Source: Bacteroidetes bacterium UBA2364 (GTDB taxonomy: Bacteria; Bacteroidota; Rhodothermia; Rhodothermales; UBA2364). From it: 55,993 nucleotides of DNA. Below the pieces are notes generated by a model. That model made no database searches. It had not been told where the DNA came from and saw only the letters and a program-made list of their open reading frames with translations. Shown one piece after another: positions 15,042 through 24,206 of this stretch (its first letter is position 1; every line of letters starts with the position of its first letter). Made by a program: the position numbers and the translations under genes. The stretch is from NCBI GenBank assembly GCA_002344075.1, contig DDTM01000049.1, forward strand, positions 1 to 55,993. Reading direction: 5' to 3'.

Positions 15042-16619
15042 TTAACAATTTCGTGCAGGTAAAATGGGCAATGTCTCCAACATGGTTTCGATTGCTTTCG
15101 CTGATGCGGTCACAGAAAGCCCGCCAAGATTGGTACATCGAAGGGTGTAGTGAATTTGATCTCCAACAGCCTTCATGGTTTCGATCACTTCGTCTAAAGG
15201 AATCAATGCTGCAAAATCCGACAGGGCCATATTGGCACAGGCCAAGGCATTAGAGGCCGCCATCACATTACGTCCTAAGCAGGGCGCCTCCACGCGGTTG
15301 CCGATGGGGTCGCATATGACGCCCAAGGCGTTTTGTAAGGCCAAAGAAGCCGCAGCAAGCGCTTGTTCCAGTGTTCCTCCACGCAATCCAACAATTGCTG
15401 CTGCTGCCATTCCGCCACCAGAGCCTGTCTCGGCCATACATCCCCCTACTTCGGCAGCAAAAGTGGCATGGGCTGCAATAAAGACACCAATAAGTCCGGC
15501 GGCCAACATGGCTTTAACAATCTCGTCTTCCTCCACCTGTAGACCATGCGCAGTACCCAATACCGCACCCGGCAATGCGCCACAAGATCCTGCCGTCGGG
15601 GCGGCGACAATCACACCCATAGAACTTTTAACCTCCATCATCGCCGTTACATAGAGGATAATCCGGTTGTTAAGGTCACCTCCCACCAACTGCTGGGTGT
15701 CCATTTTTTGTTTGAACAAGGGTGACTGGCTGCCGAGTATGCGATCTTCGTAATGAGTTCCTTGGAGTCCCTGTTCAATTGCCGCACCCATAATGCGGGT
15801 AATTTCGCGCATTTTCTCAAAAACCTCGGTAGGGGAGATTTGGCCGCGTGCGCTTTCGTAATCAACCGCAAGTTCCCAAAGTGATTTATTCTGGTGCGTA
15901 TTATAGGCCAACATTTCGTTACAGGTAATAAACGGTACTTCCAAGTTCTTTCGGGCTTTAATGGGAAGTACCGGATGGATAAACTTGATGTCCGTCACAT
16001 CTTCCATTGCACGCAAACAGTCGCAGATTGAGGTATCCGGAAATGCTTGCGCTTTGATTTTAATAAAAAGTGATTCGCCTTCGTGAAAAGTGAGTTCGTC
16101 ATACGAAATACAGGATTTGAGGAAGGCCAATACCTTTTTTGGTCGTTCGCAAAAGATCAGGGTTTCAAAATAATCTCCTGCCATCGAAACAGCCGCGCCA
16201 TCAATTGAAAGCACTTCTATCATGCCGCCTCCAGTTGAAATCGCAATTAACTGATGAACTTCTTTCTTGTTATGGAGCGTAATTTTGTACGTATTGGGAT
16301 GATTGGCTCCTATGTCATGGATTTGAAAATATAGTTCGATCCCAGCCATATCAAGGTATTTTTCAGACTCTGGTAACCGCTCATCGAATGCTTCCCAGCC
16401 CAGAAATCCTCCAAACAGACCCATATCCGAGCCTTGGCTTTTATGTGTGGTGGCCAATGAGCCGTTGGGGTCAAATTCGATTAAGATGCGCTGAATAGAA
16501 TGCCCCATCAGATCTCGGCAAATGCGGGCAATGCGGAGAGATGCCGCACAATGAGAACTTGAAGGGCCTCGCATTACAGGGCCAATGACGTCGTTAAAGA
16601 TGCTGGGATACGTTGTCAT
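15042..16619 (-). CDS. sdaA: L-serine ammonia-lyase (single-chain, iron-sulfur)
   Basis: A 525-residue enzyme that converts L-serine to pyruvate and ammonia. The N-terminal beta domain contains GPSSSHCAASLR, and the C-terminal alpha domain contains GSCGALPGAVLG, GGCMAETGSGGGMAAAA and CDPIGNRVEAPCLGRN. Together they supply conserved cysteines for the 4Fe-4S cluster. The fused beta-alpha layout in one chain is as in Gram-negative SdaA-type enzymes, unlike the two-gene form of Firmicutes. It is an isolated minus-strand gene; the 460 bp upstream of its start contains no gene. An ATG at 16619 gives full domain coverage. Confidence 0.95.
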   Translation of the reverse strand: MTTYPSIFNDVIGPVMRGPSSSHCAASLRIARICRDLMGHSIQRILIEFDPNGSLATTHKSQGSDMGLFGGFLGWEAFDERLPESEKYLDMAGIELYFQIHDIGANHPNTYKITLHNKKEVHQLIAISTGGGMIEVLSIDGAAVSMAGDYFETLIFCERPKKVLAFLKSCISYDELTFHEGESLFIKIKAQAFPDTSICDCLRAMEDVTDIKFIHPVLPIKARKNLEVPFITCNEMLAYNTHQNKSLWELAVDYESARGQISPTEVFEKMREITRIMGAAIEQGLQGTHYEDRILGSQSPLFKQKMDTQQLVGGDLNNRIILYVTAMMEVKSSMGVIVAAPTAGSCGALPGAVLGTAHGLQVEEDEIVKAMLAAGLIGVFIAAHATFAAEVGGCMAETGSGGGMAAAAIVGLRGGTLEQALAAASLALQNALGVICDPIGNRVEAPCLGRNVMAASNALACANMALSDFAALIPLDEVIETMKAVGDQIHYTLRCTNLGGLSVTASAKAIETMLETLPILPARNC

Positions 16620-17079
16620 AGGGCATGGTTATTTTTAGAGTGGTGCTTCTGAAGTTACTTCGTAGGGTTTGGTGGAAGGTGGCTAAAATCTGAAAGAACA
16701 GTCATATACTGCCGGAGTGATTAAAGCCACAAGCAATATACCACTCCTTGTTGCATAAGGACAAATAATCCGATTAACAGCCAAATGGGAACGGGTGTAT
16801 TTCAAAAATGCCAATTAACATGCGACGCACCTTAGATTCGATGACATCTTTGCCTATCGTCGAGCAAGCTGTGACATGCGCCTGATATGGAAGCAGAAAT
16901 ACATAGAAAAACCCCGTAGGGGTGACATCATACGAATGAGGAGAAAAAACATTAACTATGTATGTTTGATGAAAAGGGTTTCACCAAACATTTTTGTTTT
17001 TTCAAGTTCCAAAATTGTATCATTCAGTAAACCATTTTTGGTGCTTTAGCAATAGTATCGCACACCAATCAGGAGAACG
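16620..17079. other. Intergenic region between divergent genes
   Basis: A 460-bp gap between the divergent serine dehydratase and AIM24-like genes. It holds the short dispersed repeat at 16911-16935 and a ribosome binding site (AGGAG) just before 17080. I see no RNA gene or convincing ORF. Confidence 0.5.
16911..16935. repeat. Short dispersed repeat, copy 2
   Basis: The palindrome ACCCC-GTA-GGGGT (16911-16923) is followed by GACATCATACGA. It matches the element at 14881-14905 in length and layout. Elements of this type are common between genes in bacterial genomes. Confidence 0.5.
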
Positions 17080-17772
17080 ATGAGTGTATATTCTTTAAAA
17101 AACTTCTTAGACCACAGCAGTCAAGATGCCGATTTGCCGGAGGCTTTTCAGTTGGAAAGCCCTTACATGCTCAAGGTGGATCTTAAAGGCATGGTTTGGA
17201 TCAAAGCAGGTTCTATGACCGCTTATCGGGGGAACATTGGTTTCAAACGAGAGGGAATGTTGGAGCGGGGCTTGGGCATGTTCGTTAAAAAAGCCTTAAC
17301 CGGAGAGGGGGCCTCCTTGACCAAAGCAGAAGGACAAGGAGAGTTGTTTCTGGCGGATCGGGGGAAGAAGATTTCGGTCATTCACTTAGAGAATGAAGCA
17401 ATTTGTGTGAATGGAAATGATGTCCTTGCTTTCGATCCGGATATTCGGTATAACATCACCATGCTCAAAAAAGTGGCCGGCATGTTGGCCGGAGGTTTGT
17501 TTAATATCCGACTTGAAGGAACTGGTTATATTGCGATTACCACACATTACGAACCTTTGACCCTGCGCGTATCGCCAGGGATGCCTGTTATTACGGATCC
17601 CAACGCAACTGTGGCTTGGGCCGCAAGCCTTCAGCCGGAAATCCGGACCGATTTTTCCGTCGGCACGTTTCTGGGACGGGGTAGCGGGGAAAGTGTTCAG
17701 ATGGTGTTTTCTGGAGAAGGTTTTGTGGTGGTACAGCCCTATGAAGAAGTGTATTTGCAAGAAACAACCTGA
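17080..17772 (+). CDS. AIM24 family protein
   Basis: A 230-residue beta-rich protein of the AIM24/TIGR00266 type. Matching features are the strand-turn pattern LKVDLKGMVWIKAGSMTAYRGNIGF near the start, then LFLADRGKKISVIHLENEAICVNGNDVLAFD and a C-terminal half with VSPGMPVITDPNATVAW. No signal peptide or membrane segment. Its role in bacteria is poorly defined. A good AGGAG site 6 bp upstream sets the start. It is followed 157 bp later by gltX on the same strand. Confidence 0.85.
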   Translation: MSVYSLKNFLDHSSQDADLPEAFQLESPYMLKVDLKGMVWIKAGSMTAYRGNIGFKREGMLERGLGMFVKKALTGEGASLTKAEGQGELFLADRGKKISVIHLENEAICVNGNDVLAFDPDIRYNITMLKKVAGMLAGGLFNIRLEGTGYIAITTHYEPLTLRVSPGMPVITDPNATVAWAASLQPEIRTDFSVGTFLGRGSGESVQMVFSGEGFVVVQPYEEVYLQETT

Positions 17773-17929
17773 AAAACTTCATCTGCCGGGCTGCCTCATG
17801 GAGAAAATGGCTTACAACCAATGGTGACCTAAAATAGTGAAAACCACGCTTTTGCGGTGTGGGGTGTTGTTTTGCACTATGACGATAGAACATAGTGTTG
17901 AATTTGCGACTGACTAAAAAACTTATAAG

Positions 17930-19426
17930 ATGCGTGTTCGATTTGCTCCCAGTCCAACGGGGTTTTTACACATTGGCGGTCTGCGGACAGCCCTCTATAA
18001 TTATTTGTTGGCAAAACGCCACAACGGGAAATTTATTCTCCGTATCGAAGACACCGATCAAGCAAGGTTTGTCCCGGAGGCAGAGGCTGATATCCTTCGT
18101 TCCTTAGCATGGGCTGGCTTGGACTTTGACGAAGGACCGGGCAAAGAAGCTGGTCATGGCCCTTATTACCAGTCACAGCGCAGCGAGGTATATCGTGAAT
18201 ATGTACAACAGCTTTTGGATAAGGGTCATGCCTATTACGCCTTTGACTCTTCGGCTGATCTGGAACATATGCGTGAACGACTTAAAACGGCTGAAAATCC
18301 ACAGCCCAAATATGACGCTGTCACCCGATTGCATATGAGGAACAGTTTTTCCATGTCTAAAGAAGCGGTGGATGCTGCCCTTCAGTCGGGTGAACCGCAT
18401 GTCATCCGGATGGCATTGCCCGCACAAACGGTTGTTCGGTTTAAAGACCAAATACGGGGTGAAGTTGAAATTGGAACCGATCAGTTGGATGATCAAGTGC
18501 TGATGAAATCTGATGGTTTACCTACTTACCATTTGGCCAATGTTGTGGATGACCACCTTATGGGTATAACCCATGTTGTGCGTGGGGAAGAATGGCTGCC
18601 CTCGACGCCTAAACACGTGTTATTATATCGGTTTCTTGGATGGGAAGCGCCGGAGTTTGCCCATTTACCGCTGATTCTAAGTCCGAGTGGGGGGAAACTT
18701 TCGAAGCGCAAGGCCGAGGAAGCAGGTATCCCAGTCTCGGTGAAGGAATACATCGAAGCGGGATATGAGCCGGATGCTTTGATAAACTTTCTGGCGCTCT
18801 TGGGTTGGAGTCCTGGAACCGATCAGGAAATTTTCCCCCTTTCAGTACTTTCTTCCATTTTTTCTTTAGACCGCGTAGGTCAATCGGGGGTTCAATTTAG
18901 TATGGATAAACTCCGCTGGTTTAATGCACACTACCTTCGGATGCGTTCTCCTGCCGAACTTGCGGAACGGCTTCGGCCTTATGCAGCGGACAAAAATTTG
19001 ACCCCTTCCGCATTAGAAGCCATTGCCCGAATGATGCAAGAACGAATTCATTTCGCTTCCGAAGCCATCGAACAATCGTCTTTTTTGTTTGCTCCCCCTT
19101 TGCGTTATGAGGACAAGCCCCTTAAAAAGGCATGGAAGGCGCATACGCCTGAATTATTAACCGCCTTTTCGGATGCTTTAGAACGAGAGACAGATTTTAC
19201 GTCTGAACACTTAAACGATTTCTTACACCAGTTCGCCGAATCAAGGCAAGTGGGCTTGGGTGCGGTGATGTTGCCCGTGCGCTTGGCTTTAACGGGAGCA
19301 GGAGGAGGCCCAAGCCTCTTTGAAATTATGGCCTTTTTGGGTAAAGCCGAAACCATAAACCGTATTTCAATGGCTTTCACACAGATGCCAAACCAATTAT
19401 CCACAGGTCTTGTATCTGGCATTTGA
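17930..19426 (+). CDS. gltX: Glutamyl-tRNA synthetase
   Basis: A 498-residue class I synthetase that charges tRNA-Glu. The HIGH-type motif is HIGG at residues 15-18 (SPTGFLHIGGLRTALYN), and KLSKRK lies near residue 255. The catalytic core and the C-terminal helical anticodon-binding domain are both complete. The length is normal. Its stop overlaps a possible upstream start of the following DUF2147 gene by 4 nt, but a later start is preferred there. Essential housekeeping gene. Confidence 0.97.
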   Translation: MRVRFAPSPTGFLHIGGLRTALYNYLLAKRHNGKFILRIEDTDQARFVPEAEADILRSLAWAGLDFDEGPGKEAGHGPYYQSQRSEVYREYVQQLLDKGHAYYAFDSSADLEHMRERLKTAENPQPKYDAVTRLHMRNSFSMSKEAVDAALQSGEPHVIRMALPAQTVVRFKDQIRGEVEIGTDQLDDQVLMKSDGLPTYHLANVVDDHLMGITHVVRGEEWLPSTPKHVLLYRFLGWEAPEFAHLPLILSPSGGKLSKRKAEEAGIPVSVKEYIEAGYEPDALINFLALLGWSPGTDQEIFPLSVLSSIFSLDRVGQSGVQFSMDKLRWFNAHYLRMRSPAELAERLRPYAADKNLTPSALEAIARMMQERIHFASEAIEQSSFLFAPPLRYEDKPLKKAWKAHTPELLTAFSDALERETDFTSEHLNDFLHQFAESRQVGLGAVMLPVRLALTGAGGGPSLFEIMAFLGKAETINRISMAFTQMPNQLSTGLVSGI

Positions 19427-19485
19427 TTGGGTTCATTTTTATTTGTACCTTAATGTATGCCTCCATTGTTAAACAAATAATCATC

Positions 19486-19911
19486 ATGAAAAAAATACTG
19501 TATTTAATCCCTCTGTTGTTGCTCACTTTTTTAGTGCAAGGCGCGTTGGCTCAAAGCCCAGTGGGCAAATGGCGCACCATTGACGATGAAGAGCAAGGAA
19601 AAGAAAAATCCGTGGTTAAACTCTACGAAAAAGATGGCGTGATCTATGGGGTGGTCGAAAAACTAACCGACCCCAAAGCCAAGCGTATTTGTGATGCCTG
19701 TTCTGGCGATAAAAAAAACAAGCAGATCGAAGGAATGCAAATACTTTGGGGACTGAAAAAAACTGGAAAGGAATGGGGAGATGGATATATTCTGGACCCT
19801 AAAAATGGTAAAATCTACAAAGCCCGTGTTTGGGTAGAAGGCCAAAACCTGAAGGTAAGGGGCTATATTGGGCCTTTCTTCCGAACGCAAACATGGTATC
19901 CGGTGAAATAA
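19486..19911 (+). CDS. DUF2147 family secreted protein
   Basis: A 141-residue protein with a clear signal peptide (MKKILYLIPLLLLTFLVQGALAQ). The mature part begins SPVGKWRTIDDEEQGKEKS and continues with LYEKDGVIYGVVEKL, a CDACSGD pair, and GYILDPKNGKIYKARVW, all features of DUF2147, a lipocalin-like beta-barrel family of unknown role. I chose the ATG at 19486 because it gives the signal peptide directly; an in-frame ATG at 19423 would add 21 residues. It lies 59 bp after gltX and is followed by a hairpin. Confidence 0.88.
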   Translation: MKKILYLIPLLLLTFLVQGALAQSPVGKWRTIDDEEQGKEKSVVKLYEKDGVIYGVVEKLTDPKAKRICDACSGDKKNKQIEGMQILWGLKKTGKEWGDGYILDPKNGKIYKARVWVEGQNLKVRGYIGPFFRTQTWYPVK

Positions 19912-19923
19912 TCCAGTCTGACA

Positions 19924-19951
19924 AGAACCCCGGTGCAGTTGCCGGGGTTCT
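19924..19951 (+). terminator. Hairpin after the DUF2147 gene
   Basis: A perfect 10-bp stem, AGAACCCCGG (19924-19933) with CCGGGGTTCT (19942-19951), with an 8-nt loop, 13 bp after the stop. No proper T-run follows, so it may act with other factors or protect the 3' end. The following 255 bp up to the cytochrome gene shows nothing I can support. Confidence 0.55.
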
Positions 19952-20206
19952 GCATTAAAGCCCTATAGGGTGGAATAAAATGAATACATTTCAACAATAT
20001 CACTACCTCTGGCGCTAAATTGAAATATGAAGGACATCATTCTGTCATTGTATTGTTCCTACAGAACGGTATCTTCACCTTTCAGGAAGTTCTGCATACA
20101 CATCCAATGAATAGGCTTCTCATATCGCTTCCCTATAGTTGAAATCCCATAACCGCCATCACTCTGTTTATTCATCGTTTGTATTTGAGATCTATAAGCG
20201 TAAGAT

Positions 20207-22282
20207 TTAAAGTTGCCTGAGGTACAATTGTGCTTGTTGATCATTAGGATTCAGGCCTAGAACTTTTTGGAACATTTCTTTGGCTTTCGCTTTATTTCCT
20301 TTTTGCAAATAGATGTACCCAATATTACCATAAATACTGGGATTTTGACTGTCCACCCGCGAGGCTCGTTCTAAATACCCAAGCGCAGTATCGGGTTGTT
20401 TTGTCAGAATGAGTGCTCCGCCGAGGTTCACCAATGCCTTTGTATGATTTGGGTCTAACTGGACTGCCTTTGTTAATGCTTGTACCGCCGACGGATAATT
20501 TTGCTTTTGCATGTATAAGAAGCCAAGGTTATTCCATAGGTCGGCAAAATGGATTGGATTTTTTTGAAGTGCCCTCTGGATAACTGCAATGGCTTCATCT
20601 AAATTTCCGGTAAGTGCAAGTGCATTGGCATATTTACGCTGTGCTTCTATGAATAAGGGCTGCAGAGTTGCCGCAGACTTATAGGCAGCCAATGCGCCCG
20701 AAGAATCGTTTTTCTTCTCCCGCGCAACCCCAAGCCAATAGGCCATAAATGCATTTTGAGGCTCTTCCCGAATACCTTTCTCTAAGGTACTAATGGCATT
20801 GTTCAGGTTGTTTTGTTCAAGATAAGCACGACCTAATGATAGCCGTGCCTCCTGAAGACTTCCGCCCTCCGCAAACCCTTCGGTGGCGTAACGAATGACA
20901 ATGGGTAAATAATCTTTTAATCGGTGCTTCAAGTCGTAGTACTTGAAGTACGCAACCGCTGCTTCCAACTTGGCTTGCCCATTTGTTAGTTTTAGGGATT
21001 TGAGGTCATTGTTCTCAATTTTGATTAAAGTAAATGGGGTTGTACGTTGTTTACTTTGTTCCATCTCTGTAATAGAGAGATTTTTCTTCTCTTTAGGCAA
21101 GCTCTGACGGATCCAGTGGTCGGTAAACGTGACATGTGGAATATCTGAAGTTCCGGATTTCTGCATATGGCACGAGATACAGTTGCCAGTCATCGCTATT
21201 TTGGGGTCATTTTTCCCTTCTGGCCGTTCACATACCACATCTTGTTGGTGGCATGAGATACACTTCTGATTAAAGAAATCTGCCTTCAGCTCCCGTACAG
21301 GAACATGTGGATCGTGGCAAGTGGTACATGTCATGGTGCTTTTGGTATAACATGCGCTTTGTGCCAAACGAACACCATGAGAGGCAATACCAAATGTTTC
21401 CGGATCTTTCACCTGTTCTTCGGCGACAAAAACACTTCGATGCGTGGAGAGGGGCATCCCAGCCCTAAATGTCATTGGGGTGTGTTGTTCTTGAAAAACC
21501 ATTGTGCCATCCACATGACATTGTTGACACACCGAAAGTTGTGCTGTTCTACTCAGTTCTGGACCATTTATAATCGTGGGGTCAGGTTTGCCTTTTGGTG
21601 GTTCAAAACCCGTAAGCCTGTCTTCTACATGTCTGCTACCCGGACCATGACAACGCTCGCACCCAATACCCAAAGCCACCTCAGAAAAGTGATTTTGGGT
21701 GAATGCTGTTCCAGGGGAAAAGTTGTTATGACAGGTCATGCATTCCAAGTTGATGGGCCGCTCAAACCGCTCATTCCGCTGGGTATAGCCCGGACTCATG
21801 TCCCATTTTGCTCTTTTAACATACCACGTAAGAGGCATTTCGGTTACGTATCCATTCACGTTCATCATATAGGAACGGGTAGCATTGCCCGAACCCACCA
21901 CATAGTCGGCGCGGTGAATACGTTCATGGATGACTTTTCCAGCGGCATCTTTTTGATATTCTCGCTGGTATAACGAGTCATTTCGGATGAATGCTTCGTA
22001 ATATAGCTTATTCTTAGGATCATAGATGGGTGGGCCACCGAACTTCTCAGGAGCGGTTTTAGCCTCAAAGACAGAAACCGATTGCCCCATACCGGTTCGT
22101 TTGTACGAGGCATACAAGTCTTCATGACAACCCTCACAAGCCTTGTCTCCAACAAAGTTGGCTTGAAGAATGGCACCATTTACAGCGGCGCTTTCGGGCT
22201 TCTTACAGGCAGAAAATGCCAGAAATAACAGAAGTAGGAACCCTGCAAGGGGGATATTTTTACTTTTGGTCGTTTGTTGCAT
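20207..22282 (-). CDS. Multiheme cytochrome c with TPR repeats, lipoprotein
   Basis: A 691-residue protein. It begins with a lipoprotein signal (FLLLLFLAFSAC lipobox, Cys about 26). Residues about 45-375 hold seven CXXCH heme sites: CEGCH, CMTCH, CERCH, CQQCH, CTTCH and two CISCH. The spacing resembles cytochrome c554-like multiheme proteins. Residues about 430-691 are tetratricopeptide repeats (for example YKSAATLQPLFIEAQRKYA, LWNNLGFLYMQKQNYPSAV). It is probably exported, lipid-anchored and a carrier of electrons, with the TPR part docking a partner. The redox substrate is unknown; no reductase gene is adjacent. Confidence 0.9.
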   Translation of the reverse strand: MQQTTKSKNIPLAGFLLLLFLAFSACKKPESAAVNGAILQANFVGDKACEGCHEDLYASYKRTGMGQSVSVFEAKTAPEKFGGPPIYDPKNKLYYEAFIRNDSLYQREYQKDAAGKVIHERIHRADYVVGSGNATRSYMMNVNGYVTEMPLTWYVKRAKWDMSPGYTQRNERFERPINLECMTCHNNFSPGTAFTQNHFSEVALGIGCERCHGPGSRHVEDRLTGFEPPKGKPDPTIINGPELSRTAQLSVCQQCHVDGTMVFQEQHTPMTFRAGMPLSTHRSVFVAEEQVKDPETFGIASHGVRLAQSACYTKSTMTCTTCHDPHVPVRELKADFFNQKCISCHQQDVVCERPEGKNDPKIAMTGNCISCHMQKSGTSDIPHVTFTDHWIRQSLPKEKKNLSITEMEQSKQRTTPFTLIKIENNDLKSLKLTNGQAKLEAAVAYFKYYDLKHRLKDYLPIVIRYATEGFAEGGSLQEARLSLGRAYLEQNNLNNAISTLEKGIREEPQNAFMAYWLGVAREKKNDSSGALAAYKSAATLQPLFIEAQRKYANALALTGNLDEAIAVIQRALQKNPIHFADLWNNLGFLYMQKQNYPSAVQALTKAVQLDPNHTKALVNLGGALILTKQPDTALGYLERASRVDSQNPSIYGNIGYIYLQKGNKAKAKEMFQKVLGLNPNDQQAQLYLRQL

Positions 22283-22330
22283 CTATTACACGGAATAAAT
22301 AAAGCAATTTGTCGAAATATAGGCTTCTGT

Positions 22331-22963
22331 ATGTTTGATCACAACGAAATTCCATCATACAGCCTACCGTTATTCGCTTTTTTGTTCGGGCTTCTGATAA
22401 GTACCTTGTTTTTTTTGTGGATTAAAAAGCGGAGATGGGACCGGTTCTATGTTTCAAGAGCGGTCGTCTCTCAACAACTTGCCGCATACGAAGACCAAAT
22501 CAATCAGATCAACCCTATAAAAAAGTCAGCTACTGGGTCATCTGCAACACACGCTGAAAAGGAGCGTTTTGCAGCAGAGAATCCAATAGAGGAGAGGGCT
22601 GAATATATGAAATCGCTACCTTCACAAATAGATTCTTTAAAAATGGAGCCGGATATGCCTCCTGAAACCATGCCTCCACCGCCTTTTTTGTCTCTTTCGA
22701 CCCTCAGTATATCGCCTGAGCTATCCCAGTTGAACGGAGATAACCTTACCCTCATTCGGGGAATTACGCCCGAAATGGCTTTGCAACTGAACCGTATTGG
22801 TATTACGTCTTTCCGCCAAATCGCGGAATGGACCAGCCTGGATGTGCGTCGTGTGGCTGCCGTACTGAATTTGGATAATCGCATTTTTCAGGAAAACTGG
22901 ATCGTACAAGCACAATCGCTCTACTTCGAGCGCGTCCATAATAGATTTCGTTTTGGGAAATAA
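22331..22963 (+). CDS. Membrane-anchored helix-hairpin-helix protein
   Basis: A 210-residue protein with one N-terminal transmembrane segment (LPLFAFLFGLLISTLFFLWI, then KKRRW, so the C-terminus is probably cytoplasmic). A variable Pro/Ser-rich linker (about 55-130) leads to a C-terminal domain of about 65 residues with LTLIRGITPEMALQLNRIGITSF and FRQIAEWTSLDVRRVAAVLNL. That pattern matches the helix-hairpin-helix domain found at the C-terminus of many Bacteroidota and alphaproteobacterial membrane proteins. I chose the ATG at 22331; an earlier in-frame ATG at 22274 lies inside the divergent cytochrome gene. Function unknown. Confidence 0.8.
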   Translation: MFDHNEIPSYSLPLFAFLFGLLISTLFFLWIKKRRWDRFYVSRAVVSQQLAAYEDQINQINPIKKSATGSSATHAEKERFAAENPIEERAEYMKSLPSQIDSLKMEPDMPPETMPPPPFLSLSTLSISPELSQLNGDNLTLIRGITPEMALQLNRIGITSFRQIAEWTSLDVRRVAAVLNLDNRIFQENWIVQAQSLYFERVHNRFRFGK

Positions 22964-22998
22964 TGTTTAGGAATAATGTTTGGTGTTTAGGAAAAGGG

Positions 22999-23032
22999 AA
23001 GCCCGGTGTCCAATAGAATAGATGCCGGGCTT
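22999..23032. terminator. Bidirectional terminator-like hairpin
   Basis: AAGCCCGG (22999-23006) pairs with CCGGGCTT (23025-23032), and the stem can extend after a 2-nt mismatch. It lies between the convergent helix-hairpin-helix and kinase genes and has T-rich sequence on either side. It probably serves both. Confidence 0.6.
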
Positions 23033-23048
23033 GCTTGTTCAAATAGTG

Positions 23049-23978
23049 TTAGATGGCTTCGTACACCTCTTCCGGAATCGCTCCCAGCATCCTGAATCGG
23101 TCTGCCCGATGAATGATTTCGCTTCGGGTAAGGTGTAAAAGGCGGTCTGGGCCAAACGCTTCTACATTGAAAGAAGCCATTGTAGAGCCATAAATCACCG
23201 CCAATTTTAATGATTCAAAGTCATAATTCCGTACAGAGGCCAAGTAACCCACAAACCCACCTGCAAACGAATCTCCGGCACCTGTTGGATCTACTACGTC
23301 TTCGATGGGTAGGGCTGGTGCCGAGAAAATGGCCTCTTCACCAAAGAGCAGGGCACCATGTTCTCCTTTCTTGATGACCAAGTATCTCGGCCCCATTGCA
23401 CGAATGATGCGTGCGGCCTTAATCAGGTTCGGAACATTTGCCAATTGTCGAGCTTCTGCGTCGTTGATAATTAACACATCCGCCCGTTCTAATACAGCGC
23501 GTAATTTTTCCGGCGTCCGCTCAATCCAATAATTCATGGTGTCTAAAACCACGAGTTCCGGTTGATGGAGTTGGTTCAAAACATTTAATTGAATACTTGG
23601 GTCTAAATTCCCTAAGCATACAATTTCGCTGTTCAAATAGGAATTGGGTAGTTTGGGGTCAAAAGTGGCGAGAACATTTAGGTCCGTTTGGAGGGTGTCC
23701 CGATTGTTCAGGTCCATATGATATTTACCAGACCAAAAAAATGTTTTCCCGGCCGGATCTATGATTAGACCATCGGTATTGATTCCATTTTCATGAAACA
23801 GGGCTATATCCGATTGCGGGAAGTCGTGTCCTACCACTGCCGAAAGCCGGATTTCATTTGTGAAATACCGAGCAGCTAAGGTAATATAGGTAGCACTCCC
23901 ACCGAGAATCCGGTCAACTTTACCGAAAGGGGTTTCTATTGCGTCGAAGGCAACTGTGCCAATGGCCAAAATGCTCAT
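23049..23978 (-). CDS. PfkB family carbohydrate or nucleoside kinase
   Basis: A 309-residue ribokinase-fold kinase. The N-terminal GGSATYITLAARYF and the C-terminal signature DPTGAGDSFAGGFVGYL with its catalytic Asp are both present, so it should transfer phosphate from ATP to a sugar or nucleoside hydroxyl. Sequence features such as SAVVGHDFPQSD and DTMNYWIER are seen in the adenosine kinase-like branch, but the substrate cannot be read from the sequence. It is a single minus-strand gene; start ATG at 23978. Confidence 0.9.
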   Translation of the reverse strand: MSILAIGTVAFDAIETPFGKVDRILGGSATYITLAARYFTNEIRLSAVVGHDFPQSDIALFHENGINTDGLIIDPAGKTFFWSGKYHMDLNNRDTLQTDLNVLATFDPKLPNSYLNSEIVCLGNLDPSIQLNVLNQLHQPELVVLDTMNYWIERTPEKLRAVLERADVLIINDAEARQLANVPNLIKAARIIRAMGPRYLVIKKGEHGALLFGEEAIFSAPALPIEDVVDPTGAGDSFAGGFVGYLASVRNYDFESLKLAVIYGSTMASFNVEAFGPDRLLHLTRSEIIHRADRFRMLGAIPEEVYEAI

Positions 23979-24206
23979 GATAAAGCAAGGGGTAGTTGAA
24001 AGAATGCGGCACCGAGTTGTGCCTGTTAAATCTAAGGCGTGTATTGGATAGTATTAAATAAGTTTAAGTAAAAAAGGACGGGGCACCGAGTTGAAAAGAG
24101 GGGCAGTATGGACAAAATTTTGAAAGAAAGTTAGCATGAAGCAAATGTTTTCTGCCTTACCTTCTCTCAATTGCCTTTTTCCATTAACTCATTATTTCTT
24201 CAAGAT

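Noticed and set aside
20059..20244. 61-codon minus-strand frame after the cytochrome gene
   Set aside because: It overlaps the cytochrome end, has no recognisable domain or clear ribosome binding site, and is short enough to arise by chance.
21305..21973. 222-codon open frame antisense to the multiheme cytochrome gene
   Set aside because: It lies wholly within a well-supported gene on the other strand and has no family features. Similar antisense frames at 12129-12614 and 32416-32928 were rejected for the same reason.
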